Shown here piece by piece: positions 1 through 7,761 of a stretch of 45,487 nt of DNA (its first letter is position 1; every line of letters starts with the position of its first letter). Both the position numbers and the translations under genes were made by a program. Origin of the DNA: Candidatus Dadabacteria bacterium (GTDB lineage: Bacteria; Desulfobacterota_D; UBA1144; Nemesobacterales; Nemesobacteraceae); NCBI GenBank assembly GCA_022819805.1, contig JAJEGO010000023.1, forward strand, positions 1-45,487. The letters run 5' to 3'. Under the pieces are notes generated by a model. That model worked only from the letters and a program-made list of their open reading frames with translations. It searched no databases and was not told the DNA's origin.

Positions 1-87
1 GGAGAGCACCTTGTAATTTTCCCCGCGCGGCAAGTCGTATCTGCTTGCGGCGGAAGAAGTTTCGCGTATATATTTTCGCTGCTTGAA

Positions 88-738
88 ATGAATATCCGGG
101 ATGTAAAAGAGAAGGCGCGAAGGGTAGTTCGATTTCTTAAAAAGACCTATCCCGACGCGAAGTGCCACCTTGTCTTTAAAAACGCGTCAGAACTTCTGAT
201 CGGGTCTATTCTCTCCGCCCAGTGCACGGATAAGCGAGTAAACATGGTGACCCAGGGACTTTTCCGGAAATACCCGAGTCTCGAGGCCTTTTCGCAGGCA
301 TCCGAAGAAGAGCTGCAGAACGATATAAGATCAACGGGTTTTTACAGAAATAAGGCAAAAGCGATAATAAACTGCTCAAGGCAGATAGTACAAACGCATG
401 CGGGCGAGGTCCCGTCCGAAATGGAAGAGCTGGTCAGGCTTCCAGGAGTTGGAAGAAAGACGGCAAATGTTATAATCGGGAATCATTTCAGGAAACCCGG
501 AATCATAGTTGATACCCATATAATGAGGTTAAGTCGTCGTTTGGGCCTTACGCGCAATTCTGACCCGGTAAAAATCGAATTCGATCTTAGGAGCTGCATT
601 CCGGAAAAAGACTGGACATTTTTTTCAAACTCCCTCGGTGACCATGGAAGAACTATCTGCAAGGCGAGGAAGCCGCTTTGCTCAAAGTGCGGCATATCCG
701 ATATATGCCTGTATTTCGAACAGCTGTACGTGTCATGA
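88..738 (+). CDS. nth: Endonuclease III (DNA glycosylase/AP lyase)
   Basis: This base-excision repair enzyme removes oxidised pyrimidines from DNA and nicks the abasic site. The 216-residue length is normal for bacterial Nth. A helix-hairpin-helix motif LPGVGRKTA carries the catalytic lysine (about residue 124), and VDTH supplies the catalytic aspartate (about 142). The C-terminus has four cysteines spaced C-X6-C-X2-C-X5-C (residues 191, 198, 201, 207), the [4Fe-4S] cluster loop of the family. The ATG at 88 fits the family N-terminus. The frame is open upstream to the window edge, so a slightly longer protein cannot be excluded, and short open stretches in the other plus frames could be the tail of an upstream gene. 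A small unknown gene follows 52 bases later. Confidence 0.96.
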   Translation: MNIRDVKEKARRVVRFLKKTYPDAKCHLVFKNASELLIGSILSAQCTDKRVNMVTQGLFRKYPSLEAFSQASEEELQNDIRSTGFYRNKAKAIINCSRQIVQTHAGEVPSEMEELVRLPGVGRKTANVIIGNHFRKPGIIVDTHIMRLSRRLGLTRNSDPVKIEFDLRSCIPEKDWTFFSNSLGDHGRTICKARKPLCSKCGISDICLYFEQLYVS

Positions 739-790
739 CGGTCGCAATGAGAAGATTTTTCGGGAAACGCTTCTGTAGGAGAGACAACTG

Positions 791-1015
791 ATGGAACCTG
801 GTGCTGACTATTCGGGATTTTTCCCTTTCGGATGGCTAAGAGGTTTTCGGGATGATAACTGGCAGATTTTCTGGAACAAGAAAACGGGAGATCTTTTCCT
901 GAAAGCCACAAGGGAAAACACGCTTGTAAAAGTCGGGGAGGCGTCTGACTGGATGGAGGCAAAGAAAAAAGCGGATCTTCTGATGGAAAACCCCGGGAAT
1001 TATATACAATCCTAA
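791..1015 (+). CDS. Small hypothetical protein with transposon-altered C-terminus
   Basis: This 74-residue protein is not recognised. It is rich in aromatic residues at the N-terminus (SGFFPFGWL) and ends in a charged, probably helical stretch. The ATG has a good ribosome-binding site (GTAGGAGAG) just upstream. Its last six codons and stop are not original: the left end of the tnpB element begins at 995, and the gene now terminates inside that terminal repeat. Joining 994 directly to 2299 (removing the element and one copy of the 8-bp duplication) keeps the frame open for ten more codons to a TGA at 2329-2331. The ancestral product would have been 78 residues. The insertion exchanged the tail for GNYIQS and probably left the protein largely intact. 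Confidence 0.7.
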   Translation: MEPGADYSGFFPFGWLRGFRDDNWQIFWNKKTGDLFLKATRENTLVKVGEASDWMEAKKKADLLMENPGNYIQS

Positions 1016-1018
1016 CCA
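995..1018 (+). repeat. Left terminal inverted repeat of tnpB element
   Basis: It begins GGGAATTATATAC at the outer edge and ends CTAACCA. It pairs with 2267-2290 with two mismatches (inner positions 15 and 17 from the tip). The outside neighbour is the target duplication AAAACCCC at 987-994. The stop codon of the 74-residue gene (1013-1015) lies inside this repeat. Confidence 0.9.
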
Positions 1019-1040
1019 GAATGAGGGATAAGCATTAGTA

Positions 1041-2273
1041 ATGACTAAAGAAGTCCGCACAGTAGAGTTTGTCGTCCTTCCGACAAGCAAGGCGAAGGCA
1101 CGGAAGATGTTCCAGATAGCCGGAGCGTGCAGGTACGTCTGGAACCATTTCAGGGAGAAGAACCTTGCCGACTATCAGGCATTTGTAAACGGCAAGGGGG
1201 GACGACCGCGGACCAGTTATTTCAGCCTCGGGGTGGAGTTTACCAGGCTAAGGCATGAGACGAGCTGGCTCAGGGAGCTTCCCGCCAATCCTATTAAATA
1301 TACTCTCAAGTATTTTGCGGATGCATTGAAAGAGGCGATGGTTGGCAAAAAGGGCTTCCCGAAGCCGAGAAGCAGAAAGAGAACCACCCCCGGTTTTACG
1401 CTTCCCAGCAAGGAGAATTTCGCAATAAAGAAACTTGACCGGAAGTACTCATTGCTCCGTGTTCCTCTGGTCGGCTGGGTAAAGATGACCCGCAAGGGTG
1501 GCAATCCTTACGAGGACGGAACACCCAAGCAGGTTGTGCTACGCCATGACGGGCACAGGTGGAGGGTGTTTGTCTTCTACGAAGTGGAAGTGGCGCGGAG
1601 ACCGGATGATGGTGAGTTCCTCGGAGTTGACATGAATGTCCGGCAGGTCGCTACTTCTGACGGACATTTCTATTTCCTGCCTGACCTTGAGAAAAAGGAG
1701 AGAAGGAGGAAGCGTTACCAGCGAAGGATGGCAAGGCAGATAAAGGGGTCTAACAGGCGGAAGGACACAAAGAAGAAACTTGCGAAGGTAAGCAGAAAGA
1801 TAGCCAATATCCGCAAGAACTGGGTTCACAAGACTACAAGGGAGGTTGCTGAGAGATGCGGAACGATAGTCGTAGAAGACCTTAAGGTGAAGAACATGAC
1901 CGCCTCAGCACGGGGGACGGTGGAGAATCCTGGGAAGAACGTGAAGCAGAAGACTGGACTTAACAGGGAAATGCTGGACACTGCCTTCGGTGAACTCAGA
2001 AGAAACCTTGAATACAAGTGCGGGAGGCTTATAGAAGTGAATCCCGCATATACGAGTCAGACATGCTCCGAATGCGGGCATACAGATAGAGAGAACCGTA
2101 AATCTCAAGCACGGTTCCTATGTGTTGATTGCGGGTTTGTTTCCAATGCGGACACGAACGCTGCAATGAACATACGGCGTCTGGGAATGGCGCAACTGCA
2201 CGGCGAGAAGCGTTCTGGCATTAAGCAGACTTCTAAGACCCGTGAAATTGATACGAGAACACCGTATGGTTAG
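1041..2273 (+). CDS. tnpB: TnpB RNA-guided nuclease (OrfB/IS1341 type)
   Basis: This intact 410-residue TnpB belongs to the family ancestral to Cas12, which uses a transposon-derived guide RNA to cleave DNA. The N-terminal helix-turn-helix-like part is followed by the central OrfB domain and a split RuvC nuclease. The likely catalytic acids are D197 in LGVDMN, E279 in VVEDLK and D371 in NADTNAA. A zinc ribbon (C342, C345, C361, C364) lies between the second and third. All key residues are present, so it is probably active. No TnpA tyrosine or serine transposase is adjacent. The start lies 22 bases inside the left terminal repeat, and the TAG stop (2271-2273) lies inside the right repeat, so there is almost no 3' non-coding room. 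Any guide-RNA scaffold must overlap the coding end. Confidence 0.95.
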   Translation: MTKEVRTVEFVVLPTSKAKARKMFQIAGACRYVWNHFREKNLADYQAFVNGKGGRPRTSYFSLGVEFTRLRHETSWLRELPANPIKYTLKYFADALKEAMVGKKGFPKPRSRKRTTPGFTLPSKENFAIKKLDRKYSLLRVPLVGWVKMTRKGGNPYEDGTPKQVVLRHDGHRWRVFVFYEVEVARRPDDGEFLGVDMNVRQVATSDGHFYFLPDLEKKERRRKRYQRRMARQIKGSNRRKDTKKKLAKVSRKIANIRKNWVHKTTREVAERCGTIVVEDLKVKNMTASARGTVENPGKNVKQKTGLNREMLDTAFGELRRNLEYKCGRLIEVNPAYTSQTCSECGHTDRENRKSQARFLCVDCGFVSNADTNAAMNIRRLGMAQLHGEKRSGIKQTSKTREIDTRTPYG

Positions 2274-2290
2274 TAATGTATATAATTCCC
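2267..2290 (-). repeat. Right terminal inverted repeat of tnpB element
   Basis: The reverse complement reads GGGAATTATATACATTACTA from the tip inward and matches the left repeat at 22 of 24 positions. It contains the tnpB stop codon. The target duplication AAAACCCC follows at 2291-2298. Compared with the tips of the IS1595 element at 27702 and 30322, 18 of 24 positions agree. Confidence 0.9.
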
Positions 2291-2358
2291 AAAACCCCGA
2301 TTCAGTCACAATGCAATCTACCGACAATTGAATTTGCCGCTCCGAGGACAGGCGCCTA

Positions 2359-2385
2359 TTGACTTGCCCGGCTGACCTTTATAAT
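2359..2385 (+). promoter_or_regulatory. Probable sigma70-type promoter for hydrolase pair
   Basis: TTGACT at 2359-2364 and a perfect TATAAT at 2380-2385 are separated by 15 bases, a little short of the usual 17. They lie 33 bases before the hydrolase ATG at 2419. Confidence 0.5.
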
Positions 2386-2418
2386 ATCTGTGTTTTTTAA
2401 AAACCCCCGCGTCTAACA

Positions 2419-3321
2419 ATGAAATACGTAGAACAGGAACTGATTTCCGTACCCGTAGGAAAAGGAAAAGTTAACGCTCTATACTACAGGGCGCTTAACA
2501 ACGATTCCGACAAGAGAAAGACCATAATAATTCATGTTCACGGGTTCCTGGGGAACTTCCTTGACGGAAGCCAGAGGTTCTTGCCGCCGATGCTTGCCAA
2601 GGCCGGCTATTCGTCTATCTCGATAAATACCAGAATGGCCAATTTCGGGCTTTTCTTCGGTTTTGGTATAGTGGACGACACCATCCCGCAGATAGACGGT
2701 GTGGTGAAATATCTGGGGGAGATAGGTTATGAGAAGATCATAGTTTCGGGCTACAGTCTGGGGGGAGGTGTGGTTCTCAGATATCTTTCCCAGAAAAGCC
2801 GCCAACCGGACTCCGATGAGTCAGAACTGCTAAAAGGTGTAATCGCTCTTGCTACTCCGTATTCGATTCCTGATTCGATAAAGAGAAGATGGAACAAGTG
2901 GGAAAGTCAACCTTCTTACGATGAGGTTTATGAGGAAGCGAAGATGATACTTGGCGACGACCCTCATGATTCAGAACAGGACAGGACGATTCTTATCTTC
3001 AAGGCGAGGGGAAACTCCTACCGGCCGGAGCACACGGAGATATATACTTACAAAACATGGTGGTATCTCGCCGGCCCCGAGGCAGAGGCCGTAAAGAGCT
3101 ATAAGCAGGTAAAAAACATCAAGTTGCCTATTCTTCTTATACAGGGCTGGGACGATGCGTTTGTGAAACCGGATGAAACTCACAACCTTGCACAGATAGC
3201 CATAGACAACGGGAACGATGATGTCTCCGCCTACTATCTGAACACCGGTCACAACCTCGAAGGGAAAGAAGAGGAAATGGGTGACATTATAGTAAGGTGG
3301 CTTGACAGAAGGTTCATCTGA
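2419..3321 (+). CDS. Alpha/beta-hydrolase fold protein, copy 1
   Basis: This 300-residue cytoplasmic protein has the alpha/beta-hydrolase fold, probably an esterase or peptidase-like hydrolase of unknown substrate. A HVHGF oxyanion segment lies near residue 41 and the nucleophile elbow GYSLGG places the serine at 113. The likely acid is D245 or D246 in GWDDAF, and the histidine is H278 in TGHNL. A lid-region block YTYKTWWYLAGP (about 209-220) recurs in the next gene as YTYRTWWF-type sequence and looks family-specific. There is no signal peptide. The upstream context is the remnant tail left by the tnpB element and a promoter-like pair. The downstream paralogue begins within a few bases, so the two are probably co-transcribed. 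Confidence 0.85.
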   Translation: MKYVEQELISVPVGKGKVNALYYRALNNDSDKRKTIIIHVHGFLGNFLDGSQRFLPPMLAKAGYSSISINTRMANFGLFFGFGIVDDTIPQIDGVVKYLGEIGYEKIIVSGYSLGGGVVLRYLSQKSRQPDSDESELLKGVIALATPYSIPDSIKRRWNKWESQPSYDEVYEEAKMILGDDPHDSEQDRTILIFKARGNSYRPEHTEIYTYKTWWYLAGPEAEAVKSYKQVKNIKLPILLIQGWDDAFVKPDETHNLAQIAIDNGNDDVSAYYLNTGHNLEGKEEEMGDIIVRWLDRRFI

Positions 3322-3328
3322 TTCTGCG

Positions 3329-4231
3329 ATGGTAAACGAGCAAAAGAGTCTTCTTACCTACAAGACTGAAGATGGGTTTGAGGTTAATTCTCTTCTTGTT
3401 ACCCCTGAGTTTGAGTCCGAAGAAGATCTTTACGAATCTCCCATAATCATAAATCTCTACGGAGTATTGGGACATTTTCTCACGAGAGGAACCCCGCTTA
3501 GGCTCCCTCCGCTTCTCAAGGAAAAAAACATAAGCACACTTTCTGTGAATACCCGCATGGCGTTTATGGGGCAGATAATGGGGGAGGGGATTTTCCCCGA
3601 CACAATTCACGAAATGAAGGAATCGGTGAATATTCTCCGAAAGGAAGGCTTTCGCAACATTTTCATGCTGGGCTACAGCCTCGGGGCTAACATGGCCGTC
3701 TACTACGCATCTCAGACCGGCTCTTTCGGGATAAAAGGACTCATACTGGAAGGCTGTTCCTACTCTCTTCCCTATTCGCAGCAAAGAAGGCTCGAGAAAA
3801 ACAGAAGCATTCCCTCTTATGAGGCTATTTCCCTGAAAGCCAAAGATGTGTTGGGTTCGAATCCCGAGAAGAAGAAAAACGATCAGGTGTTTATTGTCTA
3901 CAGGGCATGGGGGGATTCCTTTAACCCGGTTGACGGCGAGATGTTTACATACAGGACCTGGTGGTTCATGAGAGGACCCCATGCCTACTACGCGAAAACC
4001 TGCGAGATTATAGAGGATGTGAAAGTCCCCGTTCTGTTTATCCACGGGGCAGAAGACGACATCGTCGATGTATGGGAGCCCAAGGAGCTTAAAACCATAA
4101 TGAACCAGGCGGGCAACAAAGACGTGACGCTGCGCTATATACCCGGGGCCAAACACGACTGCGTGGAGAATCCCAAAGAGTCTATAGATGCCATAAGAGG
4201 ATGGATATCGGAGGTTATGGCAAAGACGTAA
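3329..4231 (+). CDS. Alpha/beta-hydrolase fold protein, copy 2
   Basis: This is a 300-residue paralogue of the preceding gene, sharing the overall plan and the motifs NTRMA, GYSLGA (serine about 117) and the TWWF block. The acid is probably in GAEDDIVD and the histidine is in GAKHDC. The HG oxyanion dipeptide of copy 1 is replaced by LYG, so catalysis may differ. I chose the ATG at 3329. An in-frame TTG at 3302, overlapping the stop of copy 1, would add nine residues and cannot be excluded. Tandem duplication followed by divergence is the natural explanation. The substrate is unknown. A terminator-like hairpin follows. Confidence 0.82.
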   Translation: MVNEQKSLLTYKTEDGFEVNSLLVTPEFESEEDLYESPIIINLYGVLGHFLTRGTPLRLPPLLKEKNISTLSVNTRMAFMGQIMGEGIFPDTIHEMKESVNILRKEGFRNIFMLGYSLGANMAVYYASQTGSFGIKGLILEGCSYSLPYSQQRRLEKNRSIPSYEAISLKAKDVLGSNPEKKKNDQVFIVYRAWGDSFNPVDGEMFTYRTWWFMRGPHAYYAKTCEIIEDVKVPVLFIHGAEDDIVDVWEPKELKTIMNQAGNKDVTLRYIPGAKHDCVENPKESIDAIRGWISEVMAKT

Positions 4232-4240
4232 ACCCGGTTC

Positions 4241-4270
4241 CTTCTGCGAATTTTGCGGAAGTTGTTTTTT
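4241..4270 (+). terminator. Rho-independent terminator after hydrolase pair
   Basis: A 7-bp stem CTTCTGC (4241-4247) pairs with GCGGAAG (4255-4261) with one G-U pair, and is followed by a T-rich run (4262-4270). It lies 10 bases after the hydrolase stop. Confidence 0.6.
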
Positions 4271-4390
4271 GTTCTTGAAAAAAGGGAAACTTTGTATATC
4301 TTACAAACCCTTCAATAGAATAGTCGATTTCCCCCGACATCTTCACTGTTCGTAAGTCCATGGGCGACAGGAAATTTGGAGGCGAAAAAC

Positions 4391-5950
4391 ATGTCTGAGA
4401 ATTTTTCGATCGAAAAGGAACTTTCAGAAAAACACCAGCTTGAAAATCCTTCCGGGGTCTATTACAACCTCTCCGTTCCCAGGCTTTATGAAGAGGCAAT
4501 TGCAAGGAATGAAGGACACGTTGGCGAGCGGGGAACTTTCGTAGGCTTTACTTCTCCCCATACTGGAAGGTCTCCTAAGGACAGGTTTGTGGTAAAGGAA
4601 CCTTCTACTGAAAAATATATAGACTGGGGAGCCGTAAATAAGCCTGTGTCACCGGAGGTGTTTGATCACTTTTATAAAGAAGTGATGAATTATTTCGAGG
4701 GGAAAGACGTTTTCGTAAGGGATCTGCAGGTTTGTGCTCATCCCAACCACAGAACAAACGTAAGGGTAATAAACGAGTTTGCTTGGCACAATCTTTTCGT
4801 AAACAATCTTTTCATAAGGCCTAACGCTTCCGAACTTCCCCATAAGGAAGTTGGCTTTACCGTTATCTCGGCCCCGGGCTACAAGGCGGATGATCCCGAG
4901 AGCTACGGTCTTAACAGCGAGACATTCATATTTCTTAATCTGAGCCGGAGAATCGCCCTGATCGGGGGAACACGCTATGCGGGAGAAATGAAGAAATCCG
5001 TTTTTGCCGCGATGAATTTCCTTCTTCCGGAAAAAAACGTTTTTCCCATGCACTGTTCGGCAAATATTGGAAAAGACGGGGACGTAGCGCTTTTCTTCGG
5101 GCTCTCAGGAACCGGCAAGACCACGCTTTCTGCCGATCCTGAAAGGGCACTTATCGGAGATGACGAGCACGGCTGGTTTGATGAAGGAGTGTTCAATTTC
5201 GAGGGTGGTTGTTATGCGAAAACCATAAAGCTTAGCCCGGCAACAGAACCCGAGATTTATCGTGCAGCGCTTAATTTCGGTTCGGTCCTGGAGAACGTTG
5301 AACTTGATCCGGAAACAGGAAAGATAGACTTTGACAGCGACAAGTACACGGAAAATACCCGCGGGGCTTATCAAATTGATATGCTTGAGAATATAGTTCC
5401 GGAGGGCATGGGAGGCATTCCGAAAAGTATTTTCATGTTGACCTATGACGCTTTCGGAGTTCTGCCCCCGATATCGAAGCTTGATCCCGACCAGGCCATG
5501 CGTTATTTCCTTCTGGGATACACGGCAAAGGTCGCCGGTACGGAAAGAGGGGTTAGCAAGCCTCAAGCGACTTTCAGTTCGTGTTTCGGGTCTCCCTTCC
5601 TTCCAAGACCCCCTAAGTTCTACGGCAGGATGCTGAAAGAGAGAATGGAGGCGCATGAGGCAAATGTCTGGCTTCTGAATACCGGAATCTCCGGCGGACC
5701 TTTCGGAGTTGGCAAAAGAATGCCTCTCCCGTCTACAAGGGCTCTTGTGAGTGCTGCGGTAAACGGTTCGCTTGAAGGCAAGGAATTTGTCACGATTCCC
5801 ATACTTGATCTGTCCGTGCCGGTTGAGTGCCCGGGAGTTGATTCTACTCTTCTTCAGCCTAGGCTTTCATGGGATGATCCGGAAGAGTATGACCGCAAGG
5901 CCCGCGCACTGTCGGATCTTTTTGAAAAGGAATACGAAAAGTATCTTTAA
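4391..5950 (+). CDS. pckA: Phosphoenolpyruvate carboxykinase (ATP)
   Basis: This enzyme converts oxaloacetate and ATP to phosphoenolpyruvate, CO2 and ADP, the committing step of gluconeogenesis in the cytosol. The 519-residue length is normal for the ATP-dependent type. Visible family signatures are TGRSPKDRF near residue 58 (substrate arginine region), RYAGEMKKS near 195, the kinase-1 P-loop GLSGTGKTT at 237-245 and the metal-binding kinase-2 segment LIGDDEHGW just after. The ATG at 4391 is chosen because GGAGG lies 8 bases upstream; a TTG at 4376 is upstream of that site. The gene appears monocistronic, between a terminator and a 217-base gap before the MFS gene. Confidence 0.97.
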   Translation: MSENFSIEKELSEKHQLENPSGVYYNLSVPRLYEEAIARNEGHVGERGTFVGFTSPHTGRSPKDRFVVKEPSTEKYIDWGAVNKPVSPEVFDHFYKEVMNYFEGKDVFVRDLQVCAHPNHRTNVRVINEFAWHNLFVNNLFIRPNASELPHKEVGFTVISAPGYKADDPESYGLNSETFIFLNLSRRIALIGGTRYAGEMKKSVFAAMNFLLPEKNVFPMHCSANIGKDGDVALFFGLSGTGKTTLSADPERALIGDDEHGWFDEGVFNFEGGCYAKTIKLSPATEPEIYRAALNFGSVLENVELDPETGKIDFDSDKYTENTRGAYQIDMLENIVPEGMGGIPKSIFMLTYDAFGVLPPISKLDPDQAMRYFLLGYTAKVAGTERGVSKPQATFSSCFGSPFLPRPPKFYGRMLKERMEAHEANVWLLNTGISGGPFGVGKRMPLPSTRALVSAAVNGSLEGKEFVTIPILDLSVPVECPGVDSTLLQPRLSWDDPEEYDRKARALSDLFEKEYEKYL

Positions 5951-6112
5951 GGCTGCCAGCCGTTTTCAACTGAAAAAGTTATTATCCTGCCCACGGATTT
6001 TTCCGTAACTCCGCCCCACGGTCTTCACTTATAGCAAACCTGTTTGTGGAGATTTCACGTAAAAGCAATGAGTGCAATTTCCAAAAGTTTGGCCATAAGT
6101 GTCAACACAAAA

Positions 6113-6126
6113 TATAAAATCGTGTA
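6113..6126 (+). promoter_or_regulatory. Shared promoter-like element upstream of first MFS gene
   Basis: The 14-base string TATAAAATCGTGTA lies 42 bases before the MFS start and is repeated exactly at 7707-7720, 42 bases before the paralogous MFS gene. TATAAA would serve as a -10 box. No convincing -35 box is seen. Confidence 0.45.
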
Positions 6127-6167
6127 GAATTCAGTTTCTAATTTCTTTAATTAGAACAGGCATAAAG

Positions 6168-7340
6168 ATGGAGTTCATAAGAGAATACAAAGATTTTTCT
6201 CTGATCACTCTGGGAAATTTCTTCTTCCAATGTGGTTTTACCTCGTTTTTCCTGCTCCCACTCTTCGTAAAAGATTTGGGAGGTGATGCGGCCTCTATTG
6301 GTTACGTGATGGGGATTTTTGGTATAGCGTCGGTCAGTACCGCTTTGGTTTCTGGTTTTCTCATAGACCGTTACGGGCAGAGAATCTTCATGCTCTTGGG
6401 TTCAGCCCTGATGTTTTTGTTCTCTCTTCTTTACCTGTTTGTATCGGATATTAACGCAATAATGTACGCTTTGAGGCTTTTGCAGGGTATTGCGTTCGGT
6501 CTTTTCTTTACTTCCGCGGCTACGGCGGTTTCATATACCATTCCCAGGGAAATAAGGCATTCGTGCCTCACTACTTTCGGCATCACCACCATAGCCTGCT
6601 TTTCAGTCGGACCCTTCTTCGGAGAAATTCTCATTGAGAAATTCGGCTACAATACGTTCTTTCTTTACGCTTCCAGCTTCCAGCTGCTTGCGTTTATACT
6701 TTGCTTTTTCTCGGCGAAATCAATCCGCGGCGTTCTTACCGGCCGCATTTTCCAGGGATTCTACAAAGTTCTTTTCTCCGACAAGTTCAGCGTACTCTTC
6801 CTTGTAAACCTTATGATTGCCGTGGGGCTTGGCTCTCTGGTTCATTTCTTCCACGTTCATCTCTACGAGAAGGGCCTCCAGATGGGAATTTTCTTTGTCA
6901 TATATGCCGTGGCAGCGATATTAATAAGGCTTGTCGGGGGGAAATTCTCGGATGTTATAGAGAGAAGAAAGATAGCTCTGCCCGCACTCTTTATGATGGT
7001 TGCCTCTATGCCCATAGCTTTTTTTGTGGAGTCCTATACGCATTTAATTCTGTTCTCCGTGGTGTTCAGCGTAGGCTATGGGTTTGCTTATCCCACGGTA
7101 AATACAATGGTTATTGACAGAGCACATGCCGGCGAGAGGGGAACCGCCGTGGGTATATTCAATATGGCTTACGGAACAGGAATAAACTCTTCTGCCATTA
7201 TTCTTGGACTGATAGTGCGCGACTACGGTTACTTCGGCATGTATTTGTCGACAGCGCTGTTCTTGGTTGCCGGGTGCGTGATCTTTACTTACAAATACTA
7301 CATAACCGCAATAATGGGTGAGGAAGTTGCAGTAGAGTAA
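6168..7340 (+). CDS. MFS transporter, copy 1
   Basis: This 390-residue inner-membrane carrier of the major facilitator superfamily has about twelve hydrophobic segments in two six-helix halves. The loop after helix 2 carries the typical FLIDRYGQR, a form of the GX3DRXGRR signature, and a related block (GGKFSDVIERRK) sits at the start of the second half. The substrate is unknown; the drug/sugar-exporter-like subfamily is plausible. The ATG at 6168 is chosen because the paralogue at 7762 starts at the matching residue (both continue with YKDFSL or YRDFSL and TLGNFFF). A GTG at 6099 is less likely because it would start upstream of the promoter-like element. Confidence 0.88.
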   Translation: MEFIREYKDFSLITLGNFFFQCGFTSFFLLPLFVKDLGGDAASIGYVMGIFGIASVSTALVSGFLIDRYGQRIFMLLGSALMFLFSLLYLFVSDINAIMYALRLLQGIAFGLFFTSAATAVSYTIPREIRHSCLTTFGITTIACFSVGPFFGEILIEKFGYNTFFLYASSFQLLAFILCFFSAKSIRGVLTGRIFQGFYKVLFSDKFSVLFLVNLMIAVGLGSLVHFFHVHLYEKGLQMGIFFVIYAVAAILIRLVGGKFSDVIERRKIALPALFMMVASMPIAFFVESYTHLILFSVVFSVGYGFAYPTVNTMVIDRAHAGERGTAVGIFNMAYGTGINSSAIILGLIVRDYGYFGMYLSTALFLVAGCVIFTYKYYITAIMGEEVAVE

Positions 7341-7479
7341 AGCAGAGAAGGGGATGTCTTTCTGCCCCCGGTAGTGGTTGTAGGAACAAAAAAGATCAGC
7401 TTGTATAAGAATCACTTTAATCAAAAGCCGTAATTAGCTGTTCTTATTGCAGTTTTTAAGCTGTTGAGGAAATTTTCTC

Positions 7480-7557
7480 TGGCGTCCCCGAGGGGATTTG
7501 AACCCCTGTTACCGGCGTGAAAGGCCGATGTCCTAGGCCTGACTAGACGACGGGGAC
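7480..7557 (-). tRNA. tRNA-Glu (TTC)
   Basis: On the minus strand the acceptor GTCCCCG (7557-7551) pairs with CGGGGAC (7490-7484). The anticodon loop CTTTCAC gives anticodon TTC, and the T-loop is TTCAAAT. The discriminator is G and the CCA end is encoded (7482-7480). Confidence 0.95.
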
Positions 7558-7567
7558 GGCGGAAAAA

Positions 7568-7640
7568 TGAGCCGTACAGGATTCGAACCTGTGACCCACT
7601 GCTTAAAAGGCAGTTGCTCTACCAGCTGAGCTAACGGCTC
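7568..7640 (-). tRNA. tRNA-Lys (TTT)
   Basis: On the minus strand the acceptor GAGCCGT (7640-7634) pairs with ACGGCTC (7575-7569). The anticodon loop CTTTTAA gives anticodon TTT, and the T-loop is TTCGAAT. The discriminator is A. Unlike the neighbouring tRNA-Glu, the CCA end is not encoded. It is 10 bases upstream of tRNA-Glu, so the two are likely co-transcribed. Confidence 0.95.
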
Positions 7641-7706
7641 AGAAGATGCCGTATTATATCACGGGCTTCTTTCATGTCAAAAAACCATAGCTGCCCTGAT
7701 AGAAAG

Positions 7707-7720
7707 TATAAAATCGTGTA
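7707..7720 (+). promoter_or_regulatory. Shared promoter-like element upstream of second MFS gene
   Basis: This is an exact copy of the 14-base string at 6113-6126, in the same position relative to the paralogous gene. It therefore appears to have been duplicated with the gene and kept. Confidence 0.45.
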
Positions 7721-7761
7721 AACTCCGTTTTTTACTTTCTTCTTTTCAGGTCAGCCCCGAG

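Larger units (their letters stand above)
995..2290 (+). mobile_element. Non-autonomous IS1595-type transposon carrying tnpB
   Basis: A 1296-bp unit is bounded by inverted repeats at 995-1018 and 2267-2290, which match at 22 of 24 positions including a perfect first 13. It is flanked by a perfect 8-bp direct repeat AAAACCCC (987-994 and 2291-2298). The only gene inside is tnpB and there is no transposase. Such ends and an 8-bp duplication are typical of DDE elements of the IS1595 type; they are not expected of IS200/IS605 elements, which have subterminal hairpins and make no target duplication. The end sequence shares GGGAATTATA with the complete IS1595 element at 27702-30322, and at best 18 of 24 positions. 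I infer that an IS1595 transposase moved this unit in trans. Confidence 0.88.

Noticed and set aside
995-2290. Reading the tnpB unit as an ordinary IS200/IS605 or IS607 element
   Set aside because: Terminal inverted repeats plus an exact 8-bp target duplication do not fit either mechanism, and no tyrosine or serine transposase is present.
3314-4156. A 280-codon minus-strand open frame across the second hydrolase gene
   Set aside because: It lies wholly antisense to a well-supported hydrolase with an intact active site; its product shows no recognisable motif and is a by-product of codon bias.
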